Shown one piece after another: positions 40,419 to 47,432 of a stretch of 64,000 nucleotides of DNA; position 1 is the stretch's first letter, and every line of letters starts with the position of its first letter. A program made the position numbers and the translations under genes. Below the pieces are notes generated by a model. The model ran no database searches, was not told where the DNA came from, and was given only the letters and a program-made list of their open reading frames with translations. The DNA comes from [Bacillus] selenitireducens MLS10 (GTDB lineage: Bacteria > Bacillota > Bacilli > Bacillales > Salisediminibacteriaceae): assembly GCF_000093085.1 (NCBI RefSeq), contig NC_014219.1, positions 806,001-870,000 of the forward strand, written 5' to 3'.

Positions 40419-41216
40419 ATGAAAGCTTATAAGCATATTGGAGATACCATTAGTAAGCTGTCAAAACAAAGAAGGGTAACTATGAAAGAAGCTGTTGCAT
40501 TGCTGAGGACGAATCGTGATTTTAAAAGAACTTTATATTCGGGATATTTCTTATATGTGGATGGGTACTTCATCAGAAATGATGGCAAGTTTATTGAAAG
40601 CGATAATAACGGGGAAATGAGGCTAACGGAATTCGCCTTGAAGAATATTGATACTGGGGTTTTGCATTTTACAGAAAAAGAGGTCATTGATAACAACGCG
40701 AACGATGAAATAATTGGATATTTCTCGATAGATGATGTAAATAAAATGAAGAACATAGCAAATAATACAAACATCGATTCTTTACAATATACTTCAGAAG
40801 GGGTGAACAAGAAAGTTTTTCTTCAAGCACATGCTGAAGGAAAGGAATTACAAAAGAGAATTGCAGATATTTTAAACAGTCTTCCAAACTCAGGTGCAAA
40901 GACTTTAGATTTGCACATGAAAAACAAAGGCATAAGTAATCTTAAAATGGCGAAGATAGTGAATGTCAGCACTCAGACAATAAGCAGAATGAGAAATAGT
41001 GACGAACGAATAAATCAAGAAAAAACAATAATTGACATTTGTGTGGCACTTCAATTACCAGGAAGGCTTAGCCTTGATTTAGCGGAGAAACTGGGAATGA
41101 AGTTTAAAAATTCTGAAAACCACAGCGTGTATTTCATGTTACTTACCTCACACTACTTTGATACAGTGATTGACTCAAAATCGTATTTAAATGAAAAAGG
41201 CTTTAAGCTAAACTGA
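40419..41216 (+). CDS. HTH-domain protein, probable regulator
   Basis: 265 residues. The C-terminal part has a Cro/C1-type helix-turn-helix (MKNKGISNLKMAKIVNVSTQTISRMRN, near 180-207) followed by ICVALQLPGRLSLDLAEKLG, as in XRE regulators. The N-terminal 150 residues are of unknown type and mixed charge. The frame is open 39 bases upstream, but ATG 40419 follows AAGGGGTG. It is AT-rich, stands alone and ends before a terminator. It may regulate the island or the prophage, but no evidence decides this; a role as a solitary accessory gene is equally possible. Confidence 0.6.
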   Translation: MKAYKHIGDTISKLSKQRRVTMKEAVALLRTNRDFKRTLYSGYFLYVDGYFIRNDGKFIESDNNGEMRLTEFALKNIDTGVLHFTEKEVIDNNANDEIIGYFSIDDVNKMKNIANNTNIDSLQYTSEGVNKKVFLQAHAEGKELQKRIADILNSLPNSGAKTLDLHMKNKGISNLKMAKIVNVSTQTISRMRNSDERINQEKTIIDICVALQLPGRLSLDLAEKLGMKFKNSENHSVYFMLLTSHYFDTVIDSKSYLNEKGFKLN

Positions 41217-41289
41217 CTTTTCAAGCCGTTAATAAAACAAAAACATCTACATACTTAATGTGTTTTCATAAAAAGAATTAAATAAATCT

Positions 41290-41320
41290 AAAGACCTAGA
41301 CAACATATGTCTAGGTCTTT
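41290..41320 (+). terminator. Terminator after the HTH gene
   Basis: A perfect 11-bp inverted repeat AAAGACCTAGA with TCTAGGTCTTT around CAACATATG. It marks the end of the island before the prophage. Confidence 0.8.
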
Positions 41321-41564
41321 AATTTGTTTTAATTGCAAAACTTTATTAACGCAAAGGGTATAACGAATAATTTTAATAAAAATAATACAATTCCATATCC
41401 GATGTGTGATAAAAGAGTTAAAAAAATTAATGTTTTAATATTTAATGCGATTCAGACTTATAAAATACGACTTTTCAAGAAGATCCCAATCCTGCAATTT
41501 TCGAATATCATGATAACAGAGCAGTAAGATCCAGCTCAACAATACTACTGGAGGTGATGAATAA

Positions 41565-41678
41565 ATGAACATTCACAAAATCATCCAATGTAAAAAAATT
41601 CTTGAAAGAGAGATGCAATATGGTTTGAAGTTTCTCCTTGAGGATGAAATAAGTTTATCCGTTATCCTTTTTAATTAA
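41565..41678 (+). CDS. Possible 37-residue small protein
   Basis: ATG 41565 is preceded by a strong CTGGAGGTGAT site and reads 37 residues (MNIHKIIQCKKILEREM...) to TAA 41678. I do not recognise it. It lies alone in a 620-base stretch (41217-41835) between the HTH gene and the prophage regulator that otherwise shows only a terminator, AT-rich sequence and a hairpin. The ribosome site is the only strong support. Confidence 0.4.
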   Translation: MNIHKIIQCKKILEREMQYGLKFLLEDEISLSVILFN

Positions 41679-41803
41679 TCTGTTAAAAAGATAATAATAC
41701 CAAAAATACTTGAAGTTGGTTTCTATCACCTTCACGGATCTTGTCAAAAACTATCGTTTTTTTGCAAAAAAAAAAACGGTGAGTTTTTTGGCGGATACGT
41801 ATG

Positions 41804-41833
41804 CCCTTTTCTCACTCGAGGAAAGGGTTTTTT
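41804..41833 (+). promoter_or_regulatory. Hairpin and T run over the ribosome site of the sigma-like gene
   Basis: CCCTTTT (41804-41810) can pair with GGAAAGGG, which contains the Shine-Dalgarno of the next gene, and six T follow before its ATG at 41836. It could act as an attenuator or hide the ribosome site. Confidence 0.45.
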
Positions 41834-41835
41834 CT

Positions 41836-42315
41836 ATGAAAAAAGTTTACAAGACTGGGAAGCGAAATCGCACCACGTACGTGTACCGATCCGTTACGGG
41901 ACAGAGGATCGAGATGCAGCCAGGAGAAAACGGCGTGACGGAAATGGACATTGCTTTGCTCCACGAAGACGATGACGAGGGTGTAAGAGCCCACGACCGA
42001 AACATTTATAAGTTGGATGGTTACCTCGAGGATATCAGCCCGGCCATCGATCACAATCCGATGCTTCGGGATGATAGGTACAATCCAGAGCGAGTGATTA
42101 CTCAGCGTGAACAAGAGGATGAAGGCGAACGGAAGATACAGAACATGCTCGAAGCAATCGAGGACCTCGAATCCCAACAACAAGCCCTGATCAAAAAAAA
42201 ATACGTTGACGACCGATCGAACGTTGATATTGCGGCGGAAGAAGGTGTGACGGAAGCAGCGATCCGGGGGAAGTTGGGGAGAATTCATAAACGTCTTCGA
42301 AAAAAGATGGAATAG
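41836..42315 (+). CDS. Phage sigma-factor-like regulator
   Basis: 159 residues. The C-terminal 60 residues (LESQQQALIKKKYVDDRSNVDIAAEEGVTEAAIRGKL) form a sigma-70 region 4-like helix-turn-helix; the N terminus is basic and then acidic. Such proteins occur at the start of replication modules in Firmicute siphophages and probably control early genes. The frame is open 126 bases upstream, but ATG 41836 has GAGGAAAGGG at normal distance and gives the expected KKVYKTGKRNRTTY start. It is the first gene of the prophage in the window. Confidence 0.7.
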   Translation: MKKVYKTGKRNRTTYVYRSVTGQRIEMQPGENGVTEMDIALLHEDDDEGVRAHDRNIYKLDGYLEDISPAIDHNPMLRDDRYNPERVITQREQEDEGERKIQNMLEAIEDLESQQQALIKKKYVDDRSNVDIAAEEGVTEAAIRGKLGRIHKRLRKKME

Positions 42316-42356
42316 GGGGTTCGATTCCTCCGTTTTCTTCCCTTATAGGTAGAGGG
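42315..42356 (+). repeat. Intergenic repeat, copy 1
   Basis: GGGGGTTCGATTCC..., CTTCCCTTATAG and GAGGG recur in the same order at 46504-46545. It lies just after the sigma-like gene and overlaps the base of its stop codon. The GGGGG and CCTCC segments can pair and are followed by TTTTC, so it may work as a weak terminator or processing site. Confidence 0.55.
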
Positions 42357-42391
42357 CCGACAAACGGCCTTCCATAAAGGAGGCGAGAACG

Positions 42392-42598
42392 ATGAACAAA
42401 CACAAAGTGACGATCAACGTCACAGGCCCAGACAAGCACTCGGAGGCTGTGATCCGGTCGGAAGAAAAACGAGTGCGAAGCAGGTTACTCAAGTGGCTCT
42501 TGGGCGGTGAAAGGAAATTGCTTTTGATCACGCCTGGAGACAGTGTATCGACGGTGGAAATCACAGAGTTGACCAAAGGAGGAAAGCCGAATGAGTAG
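42392..42598 (+). CDS. Phage hypothetical protein
   Basis: 68 residues, very basic in the middle (EEKRVRSRLLKWLLGGERKLLL) with a beta-rich start (KVTINVTGP). AAAGGAGG lies before the ATG. I do not recognise the family. It overlaps the next gene by eight bases and opens the run of co-transcribed replication genes. Its position suggests a small DNA- or RNA-binding accessory protein, but that is inference only. Confidence 0.65.
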   Translation: MNKHKVTINVTGPDKHSEAVIRSEEKRVRSRLLKWLLGGERKLLLITPGDSVSTVEITELTKGGKPNE

Positions 42599-42887
42599 AG
42601 TGGATTTATTGCAAGACGTCGCAAGAAAAAGCCGGGACTTGGCATCGACTTTGGAAGAACTGGCTGCGGTGTTCGAAGCGACAGGTAAAGAATCAGCCCC
42701 AAAAGCGGCCCCGAAGCCAGCGCCCGCGATCACGTTGGAAGAGGTGCGAGCGGTTCTCGCGAAGAAAAGCCATGCCGGTTTAACGGCTGAAGTACGAGGG
42801 CTTTTAGAAGCTTACGGTGCTTCGAAACTCAGTGAGGTAGATCCTGAACATTACGCGGATCTTTTACAAGAAGCGGAGGCGCTCTGA
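42591..42887 (+). CDS. Phage small protein ahead of the DUF2800 nuclease
   Basis: 98 residues. An N-terminal helix (LLQDVARKSRDLASTLEELAAVFE) is joined by an Ala/Pro/Lys linker to a C-terminal helical part (TLEEVRAVLAKKSHAGLTAEVRGLLEAYG). This type is often found directly before the DUF2800 nuclease in Firmicute prophages and is sometimes labelled rrp5-like, with no proven role. AAAGGAGG is upstream within the preceding gene. It overlaps the nuclease start by one base (TGATG), which suggests coupled translation. Confidence 0.7.
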   Translation: MSRVDLLQDVARKSRDLASTLEELAAVFEATGKESAPKAAPKPAPAITLEEVRAVLAKKSHAGLTAEVRGLLEAYGASKLSEVDPEHYADLLQEAEAL

Positions 42888-44014
42888 TGGGGACGCATGC
42901 GGTCGTTTCGGCTTCTTCGTCCCACCGGTGGCTATACTGCACGCCATCTGCCCGACTTGAACAGGCATTTGAAGACACAAGTGGGGAGGCCGCGAAAGAA
43001 GGGACAGCTGCTCATGAACTGGCGGAGCACAAGATCCGATCAGCCTTAAAGATCCCTTCGGAGCGCCCCACTTCCGTCTACGATTCGGAAGAGTTGGAAC
43101 AGTTCACTGATGGTTATGTTCAATATGTGTTGGACGTGATCGCCGAAGTACAAGAGGCGTGCCGGGATCCGATGATTTTAATCGAGCAGCGGTTGAACTT
43201 CTCTCATTATGTGCCTGAAGGATTCGGCACAGGTGACTGCGTCATCATCGCTGACGGCACGCTTCATGTGATCGATTTTAAATATGGTCAAAACGTGATC
43301 GTTGAAGCGGAAGAGAATCCGCAAATGAAATTATACGCCTTGGGCGCACTGGCAATCGCTGATCACCTTTATGATGTAGCGAATGTGATGATGACCATCT
43401 ATCAACCGAGGCGTCACCATATCAGTACCTTTCACTGCAGCACCGAAGCTTTATATCAGTGGGCAGATGAAGAATTAAAACCGAAAGCAGCGCTTGCCTT
43501 TCAAGGCAAAGGCCCGTTCTGCTCTGGTGAGTGGTGCCAGTTCTGCCGGGCGCAAGTCCGATGCCGAGCTAAAGCTGAAGAAAAATTGGCACTTGCTTCT
43601 TATGAGTTTGTGAATCCGAACCTGCTCACGGATGAAGAAATCGCAGATGTCCTAAAACGCATCGAAGACTTGGCCTCTTGGGGTCAAAAGGTGAAAACGT
43701 ATGCGATCAACGCGTCAATCAATCAAGGAAAACAATGGCCTGGTTTCAAACTGGTCGCCGGCAAAAGCCAGCGGAAGTACCGCGACGAACAGGCGGTGGC
43801 GAGAGCCCTTCATGAAGCTGGCCATGAAGACGTGTATAAGCAGTCGCTACTCCCGTTGACAAAGCTCGAGAAGAAACTTGGAAGAACAGCCTTTCAAGAT
43901 CTGGTCGGGCCTCATTTGACCCGGTCGACAACCAAACCAACGCTCGTCCCTGTTTCCGATGAACGACCGGAATCGCTGATCGGGACAGCGAAATCTGACT
44001 TTATGGAGGAATGA
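42887..44014 (+). CDS. DUF2800 PD-(D/E)XK nuclease (RecB/Cas4-like)
   Basis: 375 residues. The nuclease core is seen in GTGDCVI and VIDFKYG, giving the metal-binding Asp and the D-x-K motif, preceded by a helix with a conserved AHELAEH. A four-cysteine set (Cys in WLYCTPSARL near the start, then SGEWCQFCRAQVRCRAK) fits an iron-sulfur cluster as in Cas4/AddB nucleases. It probably makes single-stranded ends for recombination together with the DUF2815 single-strand binding protein. It follows and precedes replication genes closely and is part of a common Firmicute prophage block. Confidence 0.85.
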   Translation: MGTHAVVSASSSHRWLYCTPSARLEQAFEDTSGEAAKEGTAAHELAEHKIRSALKIPSERPTSVYDSEELEQFTDGYVQYVLDVIAEVQEACRDPMILIEQRLNFSHYVPEGFGTGDCVIIADGTLHVIDFKYGQNVIVEAEENPQMKLYALGALAIADHLYDVANVMMTIYQPRRHHISTFHCSTEALYQWADEELKPKAALAFQGKGPFCSGEWCQFCRAQVRCRAKAEEKLALASYEFVNPNLLTDEEIADVLKRIEDLASWGQKVKTYAINASINQGKQWPGFKLVAGKSQRKYRDEQAVARALHEAGHEDVYKQSLLPLTKLEKKLGRTAFQDLVGPHLTRSTTKPTLVPVSDERPESLIGTAKSDFMEE

Positions 44015-44018
44015 AAAG

Positions 44019-44567
44019 ATGATGAATAACGTAACGAATACCAAGGTGATTACAGATATCGTGCGACTCTCTTATGCGAATGTGTGGGAGCCGAAATCCA
44101 TTAACGGTGGCGCGGAAAAGTACAGCGTGAGCTTGATCATCCCCAAATCGGATACAAAGACTATCGAAGCCATTGAGAGAGCAGTTGATGCGGCGATCGA
44201 AGAAGGCAAGAAGAAACATGGACGGTCGTTTCCAAATAAACAGGCACTCAAGTTGCCTCTTCGAGACGGTGACATTGACCGGCCAGGCGATGACGCCTAT
44301 GCGGACAGCTATTTCGTGAATGCGAACAGTGTATCACCACCACAGATTGTTGATCAAAGCGTCGCCCCGATCTTGAATCGGTCTGATGTTTACTCCGGCG
44401 TTTATGCCCGCGTGAGCGTGAATTTCTACCCGTTCGCTTCTCAGAATAAAGGTATTGCGTGCGGGCTTGGCAACATTCAAAAAATCAAAGACGGAGAACC
44501 GCTCGGTGGCAAAGCCAGCGCTGCATCGGATTTCTCCAGCGTCCCAACGGATGATTTCTTATCATGA
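44019..44567 (+). CDS. DUF2815 single-stranded DNA-binding protein
   Basis: 182 residues. The OB-like core begins NTKVITDIVRLSYANVWEP and continues with IIPKSD and FYPFASQNKGIACGLGNIQK; this is the DUF2815 family known from phages, a single-strand binding protein working with the partner nuclease and polymerase. The acidic C terminus (SDFSSVPTDDFLS) is typical of SSB-type tails. ATG 44019 or 44022 follows TGGAGG. It overlaps the polymerase gene by four bases. Confidence 0.85.
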   Translation: MMNNVTNTKVITDIVRLSYANVWEPKSINGGAEKYSVSLIIPKSDTKTIEAIERAVDAAIEEGKKKHGRSFPNKQALKLPLRDGDIDRPGDDAYADSYFVNANSVSPPQIVDQSVAPILNRSDVYSGVYARVSVNFYPFASQNKGIACGLGNIQKIKDGEPLGGKASAASDFSSVPTDDFLS

Positions 44568-46498
44568 AAACTTTGAACATTGACATCGAATCGTATAGCC
44601 GTACAGACCTCGCGAAAAGCGGGGTCTACCGCTATGCGGAAGCACCTGATTTTGATATTTTGTTATTCGCCTACAGTGTGGATGCCGGTCCCGTGCACGT
44701 CGTGGATCTTGCACAAGGTGAAACGATCCCAGACGTTGTGAGGCAGGCGCTAACGGATGACGGCGTCATCAAGTGGGCCTTTAATGCGCAGTTTGAACGA
44801 ACGTGTTTATCACGCTATTTGAATACCCCGATCCACCCCACATCCTGGCGCTGTTCCATGGTCTGGTCGGCTTATCTGGGTTTACCGTTATCCCTTGAAG
44901 GGGCGGCCATTGTCACAGGCGCCGATAAGAAGAAGCTCCAAGAAGGGAAAGATCTGATCCGGTATTTCTGTAAGCCGTGTAAACCAACCCAAGTGAACGG
45001 GGGCCGGGAACGGAACTTTCCCCATCATGATCCTGAGAAATGGGTTGCCTTTAAACGCTATAACCAGCGGGACGTTGAAACGGAGCAGGCGATCCAAGAC
45101 AAGATTAGCCGCTACCCTGTGCCGGAGCAAGAATGGGGACATTACGTGTTGGATCAAATCATCAATGATCGCGGGATTCTCTTAGATCCCGTGTTCGTGG
45201 AAGCTGCGATCGCTTGCGATACCGCGACCAGGGAGGCACTCATGAATCGGCTGAGGACATTAACGAAATTGGAAAACCCGAATTCCGTCATGCAGATGAA
45301 GGACTGGCTAGCAGAACAAGGGGTAGAAACCGGTGCCTTGGATAAAGCGGCAGTGCATGAACTCTTAAAATCTGCACAAGGAGACGTGGCGGAGGTCTTG
45401 ACGATCCGGCAAAAACTCGCGAAGTCGAGCGTGAAGAAATATACCGCAATGAAGCAAGTCGCAGGCAAGGACGACCGAGCCAGAGGGCTGATCCAATTTT
45501 ATGGCGCCAATAGGTCGGGGCGATATGCCGGGCGGCTGATTCAAGTACAGAACCTCCCTCAAAATCACGTACCCGATTTGAAAGAGGCGAGAGACCTGGT
45601 TCGTGCGAGTAACTTGGAGGCGTTAGATATGCTCTATCCATCGGTACCGGACCTTCTCTCCGAACTCATTCGGACGGCGTTCATCCCAAAAGAACACCAC
45701 CAGTTCATTGTGGCCGACTTCAGTGCCATTGAAGCACGTGTCATTGCCTGGTTGGCTGGTGAAGCATGGCGCAATGAGGTCTTTGCGACGCACGGGAAGA
45801 TTTACGAAGCCTCTGCGTCCCAAATGTTTAACGTACCCCTTGAAGAGATCGATAAAGGGAGTCCGCTTCGACAAAAAGGGAAGATTTCGGAATTGGCCTT
45901 AGGTTACGGCGGGTCCGTTGGAGCATTAAGGGCTATGGGTGCACTGGATATGGGGGTTGAAGAAGAGGAACTCAAACCACTCGTCCAGGCATGGCGACAA
46001 GCGAATCCGAAGATCGTGCAGTTTTGGTGGGCCGTGGACCAGGCAGCTCAAAAGGCTGTGAAACAGCGAACGACGACGTCGACCCATGGTATTTCTTTCA
46101 CGTATCAAAGCGGGCTGCTATTGGTGGGGTTGCCATCAGGACGCCACCTCTCCTACGTGAAACCAACGATCGTGTTGAATGATTTCGGTCGTGAGGGGCT
46201 CTGTTTTGAAGGGATCGGCGCCACGAAAAAATGGGAACGCATCGATACGTATGGGCCGAAACTCGTGGAAAACATCGTGCAGGCCGTATCACGGGACTTG
46301 TTGGCTCATGCCATGCAGCGGATCGAGCAAGAAGGATACGCCATCGTGATGCATGTCCATGACGAAGTGGTTGTTGAGGCCAAACAGCACGTAACAGTGA
46401 GTGACATCTGTGCGCTTATGACGGATCAACCTGACTGGTCCTCCGGACTGAATCTAAAAGCAGAGGGTTATGCATGTATGTTTTATCAAAAAGATTAG
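44564..46498 (+). CDS. Phage DNA polymerase I (family A)
   Basis: 644 residues. The N-terminal 3'-5' exonuclease is seen from DIESYSR (Asp7, Glu9) through the AFNAQFERTCL region to the Tyr/Asp motif RYNQRDVE. The polymerase part has motif A (VVADFSAIEARVIAWLAG), motif B and motif C (VMHVHDEVVVEA), with the metal-binding aspartates. A 5'-3' exonuclease domain is absent, as in other phage polymerases of this type. It starts inside the DUF2815 gene with ATGA. It copies phage DNA and is followed by an intergenic repeat (46504-46545). Confidence 0.92.
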   Translation: MKTLNIDIESYSRTDLAKSGVYRYAEAPDFDILLFAYSVDAGPVHVVDLAQGETIPDVVRQALTDDGVIKWAFNAQFERTCLSRYLNTPIHPTSWRCSMVWSAYLGLPLSLEGAAIVTGADKKKLQEGKDLIRYFCKPCKPTQVNGGRERNFPHHDPEKWVAFKRYNQRDVETEQAIQDKISRYPVPEQEWGHYVLDQIINDRGILLDPVFVEAAIACDTATREALMNRLRTLTKLENPNSVMQMKDWLAEQGVETGALDKAAVHELLKSAQGDVAEVLTIRQKLAKSSVKKYTAMKQVAGKDDRARGLIQFYGANRSGRYAGRLIQVQNLPQNHVPDLKEARDLVRASNLEALDMLYPSVPDLLSELIRTAFIPKEHHQFIVADFSAIEARVIAWLAGEAWRNEVFATHGKIYEASASQMFNVPLEEIDKGSPLRQKGKISELALGYGGSVGALRAMGALDMGVEEEELKPLVQAWRQANPKIVQFWWAVDQAAQKAVKQRTTTSTHGISFTYQSGLLLVGLPSGRHLSYVKPTIVLNDFGREGLCFEGIGATKKWERIDTYGPKLVENIVQAVSRDLLAHAMQRIEQEGYAIVMHVHDEVVVEAKQHVTVSDICALMTDQPDWSSGLNLKAEGYACMFYQKD

Positions 46499-46503
46499 CA
46501 AGA

Positions 46504-46545
46504 GGGGGTTCGATTTTCCCTCTTCCTTCCCTTATAGACGAGGGG
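46504..46545 (+). repeat. Intergenic repeat, copy 2
   Basis: Second copy of the element at 42315-42356. Its AGAGGG and CCCTCT segments can pair, and a CCTTTTTTG run lies close by. It separates the polymerase gene from the antirepressor gene. Confidence 0.55.
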
Positions 46546-46586
46546 TCCTTTTTTGACTCCTACTAAATCAACTGGAGGTTATATCG

Positions 46587-47432
46587 ATGAATGAGTTGAA
46601 GTTGTTTCATTTTGAAGGGCATGCCGTTCGAACGCTGCAAAAGGCTGGGGAGACCTGGTGGGTGGCGAAAGATGTCTGCGAGGTATTCGGCGAGACGAAC
46701 CGCAACCGAGCCATGCGAAATCTGGATGCCGACGAAAAGGGGTATACGCAGATGACCACCCCTCGCGGCCCACAGGAAGTCGCGATTGTTAACGAACCTG
46801 GACTGTATTCGCTGTTGTTTACGATGAGACCGAAGAAAGCACGAGGGCTCACGGCAGAAGAGGTTACGGATCGGGAAAACCGGCTGAAGGCGTTTAAGCG
46901 CTGGGTCACGCACGATGTACTGCCAATGATTCGCCAACACGGCCTGTATGCAACGGAAGAGCTCCTGCAGAACCCGGATTTCCTGATCAAAACGCTGGAG
47001 GCGTTGAAAGAAACGCGCGCATATAACCAGCGGCTTGAAGAAGAGAACCGCATTCAAATCCAACAGATCGCGGAGCTTCAACCGAAGGCAAGCTATTACG
47101 ATGTGGTGCTCACGTGTAAAGATGCCGTTGCGATCAGTACCATCGCAAAAGACTATGGGAAGTCCGGCAAGTGGCTGAACCGCTATTTACATGAGCGGGG
47201 CGTTCAATTTCGACAAGGGTCGACTTGGCTTTTGTACCAAAGATACGCAAGCCTGGGCTACACAACCACCCGGACGCATGCGTTCAAAGGAACTGGCGGA
47301 GAACCGCGTGCGAAGATCCATACGTACTGGACGCAAAAAGGTCGCCTCTTTATTTATGGGCTTTTGAAAGAGGACGGCATTCTTCCCCTTATTGAACAAA
47401 CCCATGACGAAGACGAGGCGATGAGTCTATGA
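46587..47432 (+). CDS. Phage antirepressor (BRO-N and ANT/KilAC type)
   Basis: 281 residues. The N-terminal BRO domain is clear (WWVAKDVCEVFGETN and NEPGLYSLLFTMRPKKAR, then FKRWVTHDVLPMIRQHG), followed by a coiled linker and a C-terminal ANT/KilAC-like domain (STIAKDYGKSGKWLNRYLHERG). Such proteins block phage repressors or bind DNA during the switch to lytic growth. ACTGGAGG lies before the ATG. It overlaps the VapE gene by four bases. No repressor is visible in the window, so its target is unknown. Confidence 0.88.
   Translation: MNELKLFHFEGHAVRTLQKAGETWWVAKDVCEVFGETNRNRAMRNLDADEKGYTQMTTPRGPQEVAIVNEPGLYSLLFTMRPKKARGLTAEEVTDRENRLKAFKRWVTHDVLPMIRQHGLYATEELLQNPDFLIKTLEALKETRAYNQRLEEENRIQIQQIAELQPKASYYDVVLTCKDAVAISTIAKDYGKSGKWLNRYLHERGVQFRQGSTWLLYQRYASLGYTTTRTHAFKGTGGEPRAKIHTYWTQKGRLFIYGLLKEDGILPLIEQTHDEDEAMSL

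Noticed and set aside
41333-41527. 64-residue frame after the island terminator
   Set aside because: No ribosome site, AT-rich low-complexity content, and it starts right after a terminator.
42315-42335. GGTTCGATTCC as part of a tRNA gene
   Set aside because: It matches only the T-loop; no acceptor, anticodon or D arms can be folded around either copy.
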